NCBI GenBank assembly: GCA_051647125.1
Contig: JBOFDP010000085.1
Coordinates: 1 to 64,000 of the forward strand
Direction: 5' to 3'
DNA from: JBOFDP01 sp051647125
GTDB taxonomy: Bacteria > Bacteroidota > Bacteroidia > Chitinophagales > Chitinophagaceae
Length of the DNA: 64,000 nucleotides
This document shows positions 34,905 through 44,467 of this stretch, piece by piece. A program made the position numbers and the translations under genes. How positions within the stretch are numbered: position 1 is the stretch's first letter; the number at the start of each line of letters is the position of its first letter. Below the pieces are notes generated by a model. That model worked only from the letters and a program-made list of their open reading frames with translations. It had not been told where the DNA came from and made no database searches.

Positions 34905-34942
34905 TTTTTAAATAAAAGTATTTATTTACTTTTATTTAAAAA
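34905..34942. promoter_or_regulatory. Perfect 16-bp inverted repeat, candidate operator of the ric operon
   Basis: Arms TTTTTAAATAAAAGTA (34905-34920) and its exact reverse complement (34927-34942) flank a 6-base spacer. It overlaps the expected -33 region of the ric promoter, as expected for a repressor site, possibly for the operon's Rrf2 protein. It could also act as a hairpin terminator for the GroES-like gene, but lacks a following T run on that strand. Confidence 0.6.
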
Positions 34943-34980
34943 AGTTGTTCTTTTCTTCTCTGGAGAGTTTTTTGTAAGTG

Positions 34981-35352
34981 TTATATTTCGTTGCGTTCTA
35001 ACATTAAAATGGCTGTTTGTGGTACAATATAGTATTTTTCATCTTCATATAATACTTCAATTGCACTACTCAATAAAAATATTGCCAAATCTCCTTCCTG
35101 AGCTTGTAGAGGAATATATTTTGTTTCTTGTATTTGGACTTTCCAAGGCTCATCTTCCACCGCTGTAAAAGGAATAGGATAGCCCGGACCTGCTTTAATA
35201 ATATATCCCTGTTGAACTTTTTCTTTTTCTTTCACCCCAGGAGGAAGAAATAAACCACTTTCTGTTTTCTCATTAGATTTCAACCGTTTAATTAAAAGTT
35301 TATCGCCTATAACAATAATTTTTTTTAGCCTGTTATCTCTGGTAATGCGCAT
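34981..35352 (-). CDS. GroES-like (Cpn10-fold) protein
   Basis: The 123-residue protein has a Cpn10-like beta fold: IIVIGDKLLIKRLKSNEKTESGLFLPPG (compare the GroES mobile loop and its SGLFLP-like segment), GYIIKAGPGYP and a hydrophobic end VLYEDEKYYIVPQTAILMLE. It is longer than GroES by an insert around residues 60-85. Such solitary relatives are frequent in Bacteroidetes beside the true groES. It follows the MATE gene by 22 bases. Confidence 0.8.
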   Translation of the reverse strand: MRITRDNRLKKIIVIGDKLLIKRLKSNEKTESGLFLPPGVKEKEKVQQGYIIKAGPGYPIPFTAVEDEPWKVQIQETKYIPLQAQEGDLAIFLLSSAIEVLYEDEKYYIVPQTAILMLERNEI

Positions 35353-35374
35353 AAGTGTTGCAAAAATACAATGC

Positions 35375-36760
35375 CTATAGTATATTCTTCTTGCTTTTCT
35401 TTTGTATCTGTGTTATGAGTTGCTTTTTTAGGTAAAGCATGAAACTTGTATTCAACGTTACACTAGCGAAAGTCAAGCCTATAATAAGTCCTATCCAAAT
35501 ACCTTGTGCTTCCAACTTTGTATAAAAGGCTAAATACCAGCCCAAAGGCAATCCTAATACCCAATATGCTATAGCAATAAAAACGGTAGGTGTTCTTACT
35601 TGTTTTACTCCTCTTAAAGCTCCTGAACCAAGTACTTGAGTAGTATCAAAGAGTTGAAATATGGCAGCATAAAGCAATAAAGTTGAAGCTAATACGGTTA
35701 CTTCCTTATTATCATTAAAAATATAAGGTATATGGTTTTTGAACAAAAAATAAGCTATTATTGTAAATACCACATATCCCATTGCTATCATAAAGCTACT
35801 TTTCCAGATAGTATTTATTTTCCTAAAATTTTTAGTGGCATAAGCATTACTTATACGAATAGAGGTAGCTTGTGCAAATCCATACGCAATAAGAAATGAA
35901 AATGAAGCACAGCTTAATGCTATTTGGTGAGCAGATAATTCTATAGCCCCTATCATTCCTATAATAATACCTGACACGGCAAAAGCCCCTGCTTCCATAC
36001 CCATTTGTAAACTACTGGTAGCCCCAATATTTAATAAATTACCAATCGTTTTTTTATACAATTTCCATTGGTGTTTCCGTACAGCTATATATCGCCTAAA
36101 AATTTTGTGTCTAAAAATAATAATTGCCAATACAATAAAAATAATAATACGTGTAAACAAAGTTCCGTAAGCAGCACCAAGAAGCTCTAACCTCGGCATA
36201 CCCAAATTCCCAAATATCAACATCCAATTCAGAAAAGCATTAAGGGGTAAAGCTATTAGTGAAAGTAACATCGCCATCATTGGAAATTCTAACCCGTCTG
36301 TAAACTGTTTTAATCCCATAAACAAAAGCATTGGGATAATAGAAATATTGACAATACTAAAAAAAGGTAAAGCATATTGCACCACATCTGGGTCTTGCTT
36401 TAGATGCCATAAAATCTCTTTTCCCAACTCTAATCCTACCGTAATAATAATGGCAGTTACTACACACAACCAAAATCCATTAAAAAGATAATGAGATACT
36501 AATTGTTTATCTTTTTTCCCATTGGCTAAAGACACCATTTGTGATACCGACATGGTCATCCCTATACCACATACAAAAGGAATATGAATTACATTAAAAG
36601 CTAACGCAGAAGCGGCTAATTGTTGATAGCTTATAGAGCCAATCATTGCCATATCTATCAGGTGTAAAGACATCTGAATAATTTCTCCCATCACAATAGG
36701 AAAAGCAAGTAGAAGGGTTTTGTGGGCTTCTGTTTTTATCAATTTAGACCAGAAATTCAT
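35375..36760 (-). CDS. MATE-family multidrug exporter (NorM-like)
   Basis: The 461-residue protein has about 12 helices in two similar halves, with MATE features MGEIIQMSLHLIDMAMIGSI in helix 1, GMGMTMSVSQMVS-like IGMTMSVSQMVSLANG, and LQMGMEAGAFAVSGIIIGMIG at the start of the second half. Such proteins expel cationic drugs in exchange for Na+ or H+. Probably co-transcribed with the GroES-like gene after it. Confidence 0.92.
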   Translation of the reverse strand: MNFWSKLIKTEAHKTLLLAFPIVMGEIIQMSLHLIDMAMIGSISYQQLAASALAFNVIHIPFVCGIGMTMSVSQMVSLANGKKDKQLVSHYLFNGFWLCVVTAIIITVGLELGKEILWHLKQDPDVVQYALPFFSIVNISIIPMLLFMGLKQFTDGLEFPMMAMLLSLIALPLNAFLNWMLIFGNLGMPRLELLGAAYGTLFTRIIIFIVLAIIIFRHKIFRRYIAVRKHQWKLYKKTIGNLLNIGATSSLQMGMEAGAFAVSGIIIGMIGAIELSAHQIALSCASFSFLIAYGFAQATSIRISNAYATKNFRKINTIWKSSFMIAMGYVVFTIIAYFLFKNHIPYIFNDNKEVTVLASTLLLYAAIFQLFDTTQVLGSGALRGVKQVRTPTVFIAIAYWVLGLPLGWYLAFYTKLEAQGIWIGLIIGLTFASVTLNTSFMLYLKKQLITQIQKKSKKNIL

Positions 36761-36975
36761 AAACCCACAAAGCTATATGATTTATTTGTGAATAACAAAT
36801 GTACCTTCTATACAAGTTGGGAAAATTAAATCTCCAAAAACTTATTATACCTAAATAAATAATTTTAAAAAAAAGGGAGAATTAAATATATCAAAATTGA
36901 TAGGTTCTCAATTTTTCTATACCTTTTTTTATTAAAAAAACTATCTTCGTCAGTATATACTAAAAATACGGATTT
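36761..36975. other. Divergent intergenic region between the MATE gene and rmuC
   Basis: 215 bases, very AT-rich. No gene or clear hairpin. The segment ctatcttcg (near 36943) is close to a TAnnTTTG box for rmuC but has one mismatch. Confidence 0.4.
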
Positions 36976-38181
36976 ATGATAATAGGAATATTAGCTTTTG
37001 TAGTCGGCATATTAATAGGAAAGTTTATATTATCCAATAAGCCAACAGAGACAGAACAACAAAAACAGGATATTCTCAAACTAGAGAAGGAAAATGCCAT
37101 TTTACAAACACAAAATATTAACCTTGAACAAAGGCTTAAGGAACAGAAGGAAGAACTCTCCCAACTACAAGAAAAGTTGACTAAGGATTTTCAACTCATA
37201 GCCCATAAAGTGCTAGAAGAAAATTCTAATAAATTTTCTCAACAGCATAAAACTTCTTTAGACATTATTATCTCGCCGTTAAAAGAAAAAATTAAATCTT
37301 TTGAAGAAAAAGTACAACATGTATATGAAAGTGAATCTGCCCAAAGAAATATCTTGAAAGGAGAAATAAAACAACTCATGGAACTTAATCAACAAATGAG
37401 TAGCGAAACCCAAAACTTAACGAATGCTTTAAAAGGAAATGTAAAAACTCAGGGCAATTGGGGCGAATTTATTTTAGAAAAATTATTAGAAAAATCGGGT
37501 CTTGTAAAAGATAGAGAATATCAAACACAAGTGAGTATGATTACCGAAGAAGGTAAAAAATGTCAACCTGACGTATTGATATATCTTCCTGAAGATAAAT
37601 GTTTGGTGATTGATGCCAAAACTAGCCTAATAGCCTATAACGAATTTGTATCTTCAGAAAACGAAATACAAAAAGAAGTTGCCCTAAAAGCTCATTTACA
37701 ATCTATAAAAAACCATGTTAAAGAATTAAGTAACAAAAACTATCAACAGCTGTATGAAATAAAAACTTTAGATTTTGTACTTTTATTTATGCCTATAGAG
37801 CCTGCTTTTTCTTTGGCTATGCAATATGACAATACCTTGTTCAATGATGCTTTTGATAAGAATATTATAATAGTCAGCCCTTCTACTTTATTAGCCACAC
37901 TACGCACCATTGCCAATATTTGGAGGCAAGAATATCAAAATAAAAATGCTATAGAAATAGCTACAAAAGCGGGTAATTTATATGATAAGTTTGTAGGCTT
38001 TTTAGGTGATTTGGAAAAAGTAGGCAACAAAATGAATGAGGCACACAATGCTTATAAAGATGCCATGAATAAAGGTCTATCAGGAACAGGAAATATTGTA
38101 AAAAAAATGGAAGATCTTAAAAAGCTTGGAGTGACAGCAGGCAAAGCTATTCCTCCAAAATATATAGATAGAGCAGAATAA
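36976..38181 (+). CDS. rmuC: RmuC-family protein
   Basis: The 401-residue protein has an N-terminal membrane anchor (IIGILAFVVGILIGKFIL), a long coiled coil (about 30-165, Lys/Glu/Gln heptads) and the RmuC nuclease-like domain (NVKTQGNWGEFILEKLLEKSGL; QPDVLIYLPEDKCLVIDAKTSL; FMPIEPAF). The PD-(D/E)xK-like D...DAK pair is present. RmuC limits inversions and other rearrangements between repeats. Confidence 0.93.
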   Translation: MIIGILAFVVGILIGKFILSNKPTETEQQKQDILKLEKENAILQTQNINLEQRLKEQKEELSQLQEKLTKDFQLIAHKVLEENSNKFSQQHKTSLDIIISPLKEKIKSFEEKVQHVYESESAQRNILKGEIKQLMELNQQMSSETQNLTNALKGNVKTQGNWGEFILEKLLEKSGLVKDREYQTQVSMITEEGKKCQPDVLIYLPEDKCLVIDAKTSLIAYNEFVSSENEIQKEVALKAHLQSIKNHVKELSNKNYQQLYEIKTLDFVLLFMPIEPAFSLAMQYDNTLFNDAFDKNIIIVSPSTLLATLRTIANIWRQEYQNKNAIEIATKAGNLYDKFVGFLGDLEKVGNKMNEAHNAYKDAMNKGLSGTGNIVKKMEDLKKLGVTAGKAIPPKYIDRAE

Positions 38182-38213
38182 GCAAACACAATAGCTATTG
38201 AAAAACAAGCATC

Positions 38214-39440
38214 TTACATTCCCCTTTGAAGTTCAAAGCACGTAATTTCTGGGAGTACTTCTACGCGACCTGGATATCCTAAAAAGCCAAAACCTACATT
38301 CACATAAAGTTTTTGTTTACCTTCTGCATACAACCCCTTCCATTCTGGATATACATATTGTATAGGACTCCAAGAAAAAAGAGGATTTTCTACAGCAAAC
38401 TGCCCTCCATGAGTATGACCAGACAAAGTAATATCTATATGAGGATATTTTTGTAAAACCTCTGCTCTCCAATGAGAAGGATCATGAGAAAGTAAAATTT
38501 GAAACGAAATATTTTCTATGTTTTTTGTAGCTTTTTTGAGGTTTCCATAATTAGGATAGTTACCCTTAGCAGACCAATTCTCTACCCCAATAAGTGCTAT
38601 TTTCTCATTACCCTTCTGTAAAATAATAGATTCATTTCTAAGTAATTTCCAGCCCATTTTTTTTTGTAATTTAAAAAGATGGTTCATATTATGATTTAAC
38701 TCTTTTTGAGTTTTCCATTTTTTGTAAAAACCATAATCATGATTGCCCAAAATGCAATACACTCCAAAGGGGGCTTTTATTGTAGAAAAAACCTCTATCC
38801 ATGGATCCATTTCTTTAGCTTCAATATTCACTAAATCACCTGTAAATACTATTAAATCAGGCTTAAGAGACATAATAAGATTTATCCCTTTTTGAACCTT
38901 AACTTTATCCTCTATATTAAAACTACCTATATGGATATCAGATATTTGTACTATACAAAATCCATTAAAGGATTGTGGGAGATTAGGAAATGATAGAGGT
39001 ATTTTTTTTACTACATATTGATATTTATTAATAGTCCCATATACCAAACTTAATCCAGATAAAGAAGCTATACTCAAGCCCGTCCACCTTAGAAATTGAG
39101 AACGTGTAATAGGATCATATTCCACCCCTCTATGTACTATTTGCCTTTTGGTAGCAATTCCAACCGTACGAACCCAATCTACAACCATAAATAAAAAATA
39201 AATAATATTTATAATAGTCCAAGAAAAAATAAAAATCATAAGCCATGAATTCCAAGAATACACTCTAAAAACACGGGTAAAATAAATACTAGTAAAAAAG
39301 ATTCCACCTATCAAAAGATAAATGTATTGCCAAGCAAAATAGGTATATTTCTTAATCACAGAAGAAATATCTTTAAAAATAAAGAAATGAATAATAATCA
39401 ATACGAAGAATAACAAACTCCAAAAAGCCAGAAATCCCAT
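38214..39440 (-). CDS. Membrane-anchored metallophosphoesterase (YaeI/YkuE-like)
   Basis: The 408-residue protein has four N-terminal membrane helices (residues about 1-120) and a C-terminal calcineurin-like domain with QISDIHIGSF, VFTGDLVN, LGNHDYG, LLSHDPSHW and LSGHTHGGQ, all the metal ligands. Relatives hydrolyse phospholipid or lipid A-type substrates; the substrate here is unknown. Divergent from parA. Confidence 0.88.
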   Translation of the reverse strand: MGFLAFWSLLFFVLIIIHFFIFKDISSVIKKYTYFAWQYIYLLIGGIFFTSIYFTRVFRVYSWNSWLMIFIFSWTIINIIYFLFMVVDWVRTVGIATKRQIVHRGVEYDPITRSQFLRWTGLSIASLSGLSLVYGTINKYQYVVKKIPLSFPNLPQSFNGFCIVQISDIHIGSFNIEDKVKVQKGINLIMSLKPDLIVFTGDLVNIEAKEMDPWIEVFSTIKAPFGVYCILGNHDYGFYKKWKTQKELNHNMNHLFKLQKKMGWKLLRNESIILQKGNEKIALIGVENWSAKGNYPNYGNLKKATKNIENISFQILLSHDPSHWRAEVLQKYPHIDITLSGHTHGGQFAVENPLFSWSPIQYVYPEWKGLYAEGKQKLYVNVGFGFLGYPGRVEVLPEITCFELQRGM

Positions 39441-39479
39441 AATATAATTTTTTAAGACCCTTTATCAGGATAAAAAGAT

Positions 39480-39487
39480 TACTTTTG
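39480..39487 (+). promoter_or_regulatory. -7 box upstream of parA
   Basis: TACTTTTG, exact match, 26 bases before the parA ATG; probably drives parA-parB and the cysteine-synthase-like gene. Confidence 0.5.
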
Positions 39488-39513
39488 CAATAAACTTACA
39501 AAGATATATAAAA

Positions 39514-40323
39514 ATGGGCAAAGTAATTTGTTTAGCAAATCAAAAGGGTGGTGTAGGAAAAACTACCACAGCTATCAATTTAAGTGCAAGTTTCTCTATT
39601 TTAGAATATAAAACTTTGCTAATTGATGCAGATTCCCAAGCCAACTCTACAAGTGGACTAGGATTCAATGTAGATAACATTAATAAAAGTTTATATGATG
39701 CTTTTTCTAATCATAGCCCTTTGGTGGAATTAATTATGAAAAGCAACGTGCCTAATCTTAATCTTGTACCTTCACATATAGATTTGGTGGGTTCAGAAAT
39801 AGAAATGATTCATCTTCAAGATAGAGAATTTATTTTAAAAAATGCTCTTCAAGATATAAAAGAGGAGTATGATTTTATCATTATAGACTGCTCCCCTTCT
39901 TTAGGGTTAATTACGGTCAATGCTTTGGTAGCTGCCAACTCTATATTAATACCGATACAAACAGAATTTTTTGCATTAGAGGGATTAGGAAAGCTTTTAA
40001 ATACGATAAAAATTATTCAAAGTAGCCTAAATCCAGACTTAGCTATCGAAGGCTTATTAATGACCATGTATGATAGTAGAATTTCTCTATGTAAGCAAGT
40101 AGTACAAGAGGTAAAACAACATTTTAATGAATTGGTATTTAATACAATAATTCATAGAAATTCTGCTATTAGTGAAGCTCCAAGTGTAGGAAAACCTGTT
40201 ATTTTACATGCCGATGAAAGCAGGGGTGCAAACAACTATCTTCAACTTGCGGTTGAAATTCTAAGAAAAAATAAGATGCTAACCCCAGAAAAAGAACAAA
40301 TTATCAAATCCATTAATTTATAA
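39514..40323 (+). CDS. parA: Chromosome partitioning ATPase ParA (Soj)
   Basis: The 269-residue ATPase has the deviant Walker [14 protein letters not shown] at residues 10-22, Walker A' [12 protein letters not shown] and Walker [12 protein letters not shown]. It lacks an N-terminal DNA-binding domain, so it is the chromosomal Soj type that moves ParB-parS complexes. parB follows after nine bases. Confidence 0.97.
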   Translation: MGKVICLANQKGGVGKTTTAINLSASFSILEYKTLLIDADSQANSTSGLGFNVDNINKSLYDAFSNHSPLVELIMKSNVPNLNLVPSHIDLVGSEIEMIHLQDREFILKNALQDIKEEYDFIIIDCSPSLGLITVNALVAANSILIPIQTEFFALEGLGKLLNTIKIIQSSLNPDLAIEGLLMTMYDSRISLCKQVVQEVKQHFNELVFNTIIHRNSAISEAPSVGKPVILHADESRGANNYLQLAVEILRKNKMLTPEKEQIIKSINL

Positions 40324-40332
40324 CTATAAAGT

Positions 40333-41241
40333 ATGAGTACCAATAAAAAAGAGAATGTCAGTAAAGGAATAAATTCACTATTAAAAAATATAGAAAACAA
40401 TTCTCGTAGTACTATTCATGCGTCTATAAATCCTGAAATAGTCAATACTGTTCGTATTTCTGTAACTTTAATAGAAACAAACCCCAAACAGCCACGTAAA
40501 GATTTTGAAGAGGATGCACTACAAGAGCTAGTCAAGTCAATCAAAATACACGATATTATACAACCACTTACGGTATCTAAAATACCCGGTGGAAAATATC
40601 AACTCATAGCCGGAGAAAGAAGACTAAGAGCAGCAAAAATAGCCGAATTAAAAACGGTGCCAGCCTACATACGACAAGCTAACGACCAACAAATGTTAGA
40701 ATGGGCACTTTTAGAAAACTTACAACGTACAGATCTTAATGCTATAGAAGTTGGATTAAGTTATAGGCGTATGATGGAAGAACTTAATTTTACCCAAGAA
40801 CAAGTAGCAGAGCGTATGGGTAAAGATCGTAGCACGGTAACTAATTTTATACGTTTGCTCAGGCTTCCTCCTAGTATACAACTAGCATTACGAAAAAATG
40901 ATCTTTCTACAGGACATGCTCGTGCCATCATTGCTATTGATAATATAGAAAAACAGCTCTTTGTCTTTAAAGAAATCATTAGCAAACATCTCTCTGTACG
41001 ACAAACGGAAGAATTTGTACGTTCATTAAATACGCTAAAAACAAAAAATCAAAATATTAGTGCTGACAAAAAAGAGACTACCTCCTTTACTCTTCATTAT
41101 GAGAAAACAGAAAAAGAATTATCCTCTATATTTGATACAAAAGTAACCATACAAGTGGATAAAAATAATAAAGGTAGCATCTCTCTTGCTTACAACAATA
41201 TAGAAGAATTTAACAAATTATTAGACCACCTCAAAAAATAA
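40333..41241 (+). CDS. parB: Chromosome partitioning protein ParB (Spo0J)
   Basis: The 302-residue protein has the CTPase/ParB core (LIETNPKQPRKDFEEDALQEL; PLTVSKIPGGKYQLIAGERR; EWALLENLQRTDLNAIE) and the KorB-like helix-turn-helix (FTQEQVAERMGKDRSTVTNF), with a small dimerisation tail. It loads on parS and spreads. I found no parS match (TGTTTCACGTGAAACA-like) in the window. Confidence 0.97.
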   Translation: MSTNKKENVSKGINSLLKNIENNSRSTIHASINPEIVNTVRISVTLIETNPKQPRKDFEEDALQELVKSIKIHDIIQPLTVSKIPGGKYQLIAGERRLRAAKIAELKTVPAYIRQANDQQMLEWALLENLQRTDLNAIEVGLSYRRMMEELNFTQEQVAERMGKDRSTVTNFIRLLRLPPSIQLALRKNDLSTGHARAIIAIDNIEKQLFVFKEIISKHLSVRQTEEFVRSLNTLKTKNQNISADKKETTSFTLHYEKTEKELSSIFDTKVTIQVDKNNKGSISLAYNNIEEFNKLLDHLKK

Positions 41242-41250
41242 GTTATTAAA

Positions 41251-42267
41251 GTGCAAAAAAATTCTTGCCCCATACAACGTATTAAAGCCATTCAAACACT
41301 TATAGGAAATACTCCTTTATTAAAAATAAATTATAGATACAAAAATAAAAACTATTGCATTTTTTCAAAAGCTGAATACTATAACTTTACGGGTAGTATT
41401 AAAGATAGAATTGCTTTTTATATAATTTCAAAATCATATACTTTAGGTTTATTGAAACAAGATGATGTCATTGTAGAGGCTACCAGCGGTAATACGGGTA
41501 TTGCTTTTTCTGCATTGGGTAGAAACTTAGGACACAAAGTAATTATTTTTATGCCCAATTGGCTTAGCAAGGAACGAATAGACCTTATACGTAGTTATGG
41601 AGCTTCCATACGATTAGTAAGCAAAGAAGAGGGTGGGTTTTTGGGAAGTATGTCCTTAGCAGAAGCTATGGGGAAAAGTACTTCCAATATATTTCTTCCT
41701 CGTCAGTTTGATAATGATTTGAATTGTGAAACTCACTATCATACTACAGCACCAGAAATTTTTATACAATTAAAAAGGCTAGGCTTAGAAGCAGATATTT
41801 TTGTAGCTGGTGTAGGTACAGGAGGCACAATAATGGGTATGAGAAAATACTTTAAAGAACAAAATATATCCTGTAACATACATCCCATAGAACCCTCTAA
41901 CTCGCCCACACTTTCTACAGGGTGTTGTGTAGGAAAACATCGCATACAAGGAATTTCTGATGAATTTATTCCCTCTATCGTAGATTTAAAAAAACTTGAT
42001 AAAATTATACAAGTAGATGATGGAGATGCTATTTGTATGGCACAACAATTTGCTAAGAATATGGGTTTGGGACTAGGGATATCTTCAGGAGGAAATTTTT
42101 TAGGGGCGGTAAAATTAAAAGCAGCAAATCCAGAAGCTACGGTAGTAACTGTATTTGCAGATGATAATAAAAAATATCTATCTACGGATTATGTACAAGA
42201 AGAACCTATAAAAGAATACTTTTTATCAAAATATATTCAACTGTTAAGTATAGAATCTATCAAATAA
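41251..42267 (+). CDS. Cysteine synthase-like PLP enzyme
   Basis: The 338-residue protein matches the CysK/CBS fold: PLP lysine in FTGSIKDR (near residue 48), TSGNTGIAF for the substrate carboxylate, GVGTGGTIMG for the phosphate, and LGISSGGNF. It differs from typical CysK in extra Cys residues (STGCCVGKH). It might make cysteine or act on a related substrate such as homocysteine or ornithine. A GTG at 41251 starts the frame nine bases after parB. A hairpin follows. Confidence 0.85.
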   Translation: MQKNSCPIQRIKAIQTLIGNTPLLKINYRYKNKNYCIFSKAEYYNFTGSIKDRIAFYIISKSYTLGLLKQDDVIVEATSGNTGIAFSALGRNLGHKVIIFMPNWLSKERIDLIRSYGASIRLVSKEEGGFLGSMSLAEAMGKSTSNIFLPRQFDNDLNCETHYHTTAPEIFIQLKRLGLEADIFVAGVGTGGTIMGMRKYFKEQNISCNIHPIEPSNSPTLSTGCCVGKHRIQGISDEFIPSIVDLKKLDKIIQVDDGDAICMAQQFAKNMGLGLGISSGGNFLGAVKLKAANPEATVVTVFADDNKKYLSTDYVQEEPIKEYFLSKYIQLLSIESIK

Positions 42268-42270
42268 TAG

Positions 42271-42291
42271 AATAGTAAGAAAACTACTATT
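42271..42291. terminator. Bidirectional hairpin between the cysteine-synthase-like gene and dprA
   Basis: AATAGTA (42271-42277) pairs with TACTATT (42285-42291), loop of seven, with a T run on the forward side. It lies three bases past one stop and abuts the other. Confidence 0.6.
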
Positions 42292-43395
42292 TTATGCAAT
42301 AGAAAATATTTTTCCTGGTAAAGATTGTATGAAACCTTTAAGTTCCATTTCCAATAGGAGTTGTGGTATTTTTTCGTTTGGTAAAGTGGTCTTCAACATC
42401 AATGCATCTATATGTATTTTTTCTTCCTGTTGGATGAGTTGAAAAAGTATATGTTCCTCTTCAGTAAAATTAAATAATTGAGTTTGTATGGGTTTAGACG
42501 TAGCCTTATTATTCCAACCCAAAGATTCTGCAATATCCTCTCCTGAAGTAATTAGTTTTGCCATATTTTTTTTTATAAGACAAAGATTTCCATCTCCTTT
42601 GCTCTCTCCTATTTTATAAGGAATAGTAAACAATTCTCTATTATACGAGTTTGCCAAAGATGCCGTAATCATAGAACCACCTTTAAGAGCAGTTTCTACC
42701 ACAAGCGTAGCTTCACACATACCTGCTACAATACGATTTCGTTGTGGAAAATTCATTCTTTCTGGAGTTGTTCCTAAAGCAAATTCGCTTAGTAAACCTC
42801 CTTGTTTTTCTATCTGTTTAGATAATGAAAAGTTGGATGCTGGATAAATAACATCTAAGCCACTACCCCAAACAGCAAATGTAAATAATCCATTATTAAT
42901 AGCTTCCTGATGTGCAAAGGAATCTATACCTAATGCCATCCCACTCACAATAGTAGGATTATATGGCAATATCTGCTGTATGATTTGTTGTATAATTTTT
43001 CTAGCATATTCTGAAGGGTTTCTTGTACCTACTATTGCAATAAAACGATTTTGTTTCAATGAAACATCTCCTTTCTTATATAAAAACAAAGGGGCATCAA
43101 AACATTCTTTCAAGAGTTTAGGATATTCATCAGATTGGTAGTGTAGAACTTCAATTTTTAATTGCTGTAATTTTTCCCACTGTTGTTCAAATAATACAAA
43201 ATTTTTAGATTGTGATATAATATTACAAGCCGTAATTTCACTAATATTTTGTATACTTAATAATTCCTTAAAAGACAAATCAAAAACACCCTTTGCACTT
43301 CCTATATAATCTATCAATGTTTTTGCACGTTGCAAGCCAATTTTATCTACTTGCAACAATATGTTTTTATATATCCATTCTTGTTTGACGTCCAT
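42292..43395 (-). CDS. dprA: DNA processing protein DprA (Smf)
   Basis: The 367-residue protein has an N-terminal helix-hairpin-helix-like region, then the Rossmann DprA core: FIAIVGTRNPSEYARK, TIVSGMALGIDSFAH, VWGSGLDVIYP and GGLLSEFALGTTPERMNFPQRNRIVAG, and a C-terminal winged helix (EEKIHIDALMLKTTLPNEKIPQLLLEMELKG). DprA receives incoming single strands during natural transformation and loads RecA. It is 10 bases downstream of the lipid-anchored nuclease gene, a possible functional link. Confidence 0.95.
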   Translation of the reverse strand: MDVKQEWIYKNILLQVDKIGLQRAKTLIDYIGSAKGVFDLSFKELLSIQNISEITACNIISQSKNFVLFEQQWEKLQQLKIEVLHYQSDEYPKLLKECFDAPLFLYKKGDVSLKQNRFIAIVGTRNPSEYARKIIQQIIQQILPYNPTIVSGMALGIDSFAHQEAINNGLFTFAVWGSGLDVIYPASNFSLSKQIEKQGGLLSEFALGTTPERMNFPQRNRIVAGMCEATLVVETALKGGSMITASLANSYNRELFTIPYKIGESKGDGNLCLIKKNMAKLITSGEDIAESLGWNNKATSKPIQTQLFNFTEEEHILFQLIQQEEKIHIDALMLKTTLPNEKIPQLLLEMELKGFIQSLPGKIFSIA

Positions 43396-43405
43396 CCAGG
43401 CAAAG

Positions 43406-44461
43406 TTAATGTACTATATCCCATTTCTTTGTTTTTAGTTTGTCTTTTATAACCCCATCTGGTATTTTAGAAAGAAAAGACATGGGCGGATTAAGTGGGT
43501 TGCGCGTAGAATATTTGTTGGCTTCTTCTATGTCTTGATATATTAATATAGAATCTTCTATGCTTTGTATATTTGTAATATACTTTTGCCAATCTGAATT
43601 GTTATTAAGCTTATTATCATTAGGACAAAACACCGCTAAAACTTTTACATCATCCCCATTATTAGCCATAATACGAGCCGAATCATCCTTTCCTTCAGAT
43701 AAAAAAATAACAATTTTAAATACATATTTAGGGACACAAATACTATCATAGCTACCATCATTATGTTTTCTTCCTATATTGTTTTTTATTTTTCTTGCAA
43801 ATTCATTATTTTTATCAAAACCTCCAATCCCACAAGTTCCATTATAAATATAAGCCTCATAATGGTTATTCTTTAGTATAGTACGTATGAAATCTTCCAA
43901 AGTTGCCCAAGGTCGTTGATTAAAATTAGGTGCCTGTGGAATAATATTGGTCATATAAAATGTTTCAATATTAGCTCTTTCATCAACAGTTCTATCTCCT
44001 GAAGGACAACTATGACCTCTATCAAAGTTAGAATTAGTATAAGACGAGGTTTCTATCCAAATCCATTCAAATGGAAGTAATGGATCAGGTAAAAATCTAT
44101 TAGTTCTTTCTTGTGTTCCAAGATCACTTTTACTTAAATGCCATGCCACCCAATTGGGAATATCTTTGGTCTTATTATATGATATAGTAAGATATTTTCT
44201 ATGTATCAAATAGTTATTGTACGAACTATCGGGATGAGTTATAGCAAGAGAAGGCATTCCCAAATACAAAGCAGAGTTTTCAGGAAAATTACCCTCTTGA
44301 AAAATCACATCTACACTAATAGGTTTCGCTATTTCTTTACCAACAGAAAGAATTTTTTCATTATTATCAAATTGCTGACAAGGTAATTTTATACAAGAAA
44401 GAACCATTGTAAAAAAAACCATTACTAAAATTATTTTTAAATTCATATATAAAATTTTCAT
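43406..44461 (-). CDS. Lipid-anchored DNA/RNA non-specific endonuclease
   Basis: The 351-residue protein has a signal peptide with lipobox (TMVLSC, Cys 23) and the DNA/RNA non-specific endonuclease (NucA/EndoG) domain. The motif SNFDRGHSCPSGDRT places the catalytic His at 150, and TNIIPQAPNFNQRPWATLED supplies the metal-binding Asn. The enzyme cuts single- and double-stranded DNA and RNA outside the cytoplasm. Starts at 44461 and 44446 are both possible. It follows the large DUF5689 lipoprotein gene by six bases. Confidence 0.9.
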   Translation of the reverse strand: MKILYMNLKIILVMVFFTMVLSCIKLPCQQFDNNEKILSVGKEIAKPISVDVIFQEGNFPENSALYLGMPSLAITHPDSSYNNYLIHRKYLTISYNKTKDIPNWVAWHLSKSDLGTQERTNRFLPDPLLPFEWIWIETSSYTNSNFDRGHSCPSGDRTVDERANIETFYMTNIIPQAPNFNQRPWATLEDFIRTILKNNHYEAYIYNGTCGIGGFDKNNEFARKIKNNIGRKHNDGSYDSICVPKYVFKIVIFLSEGKDDSARIMANNGDDVKVLAVFCPNDNKLNNNSDWQKYITNIQSIEDSILIYQDIEEANKYSTRNPLNPPMSFLSKIPDGVIKDKLKTKKWDIVH

Positions 44462-44467
44462 TTGTTT

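Noticed and set aside
39514..41241. A parS site or replication origin near parAB
   Set aside because: No TGTTTCACGTGAAACA-like palindrome, DnaA box cluster or dnaA/gidA gene was seen.
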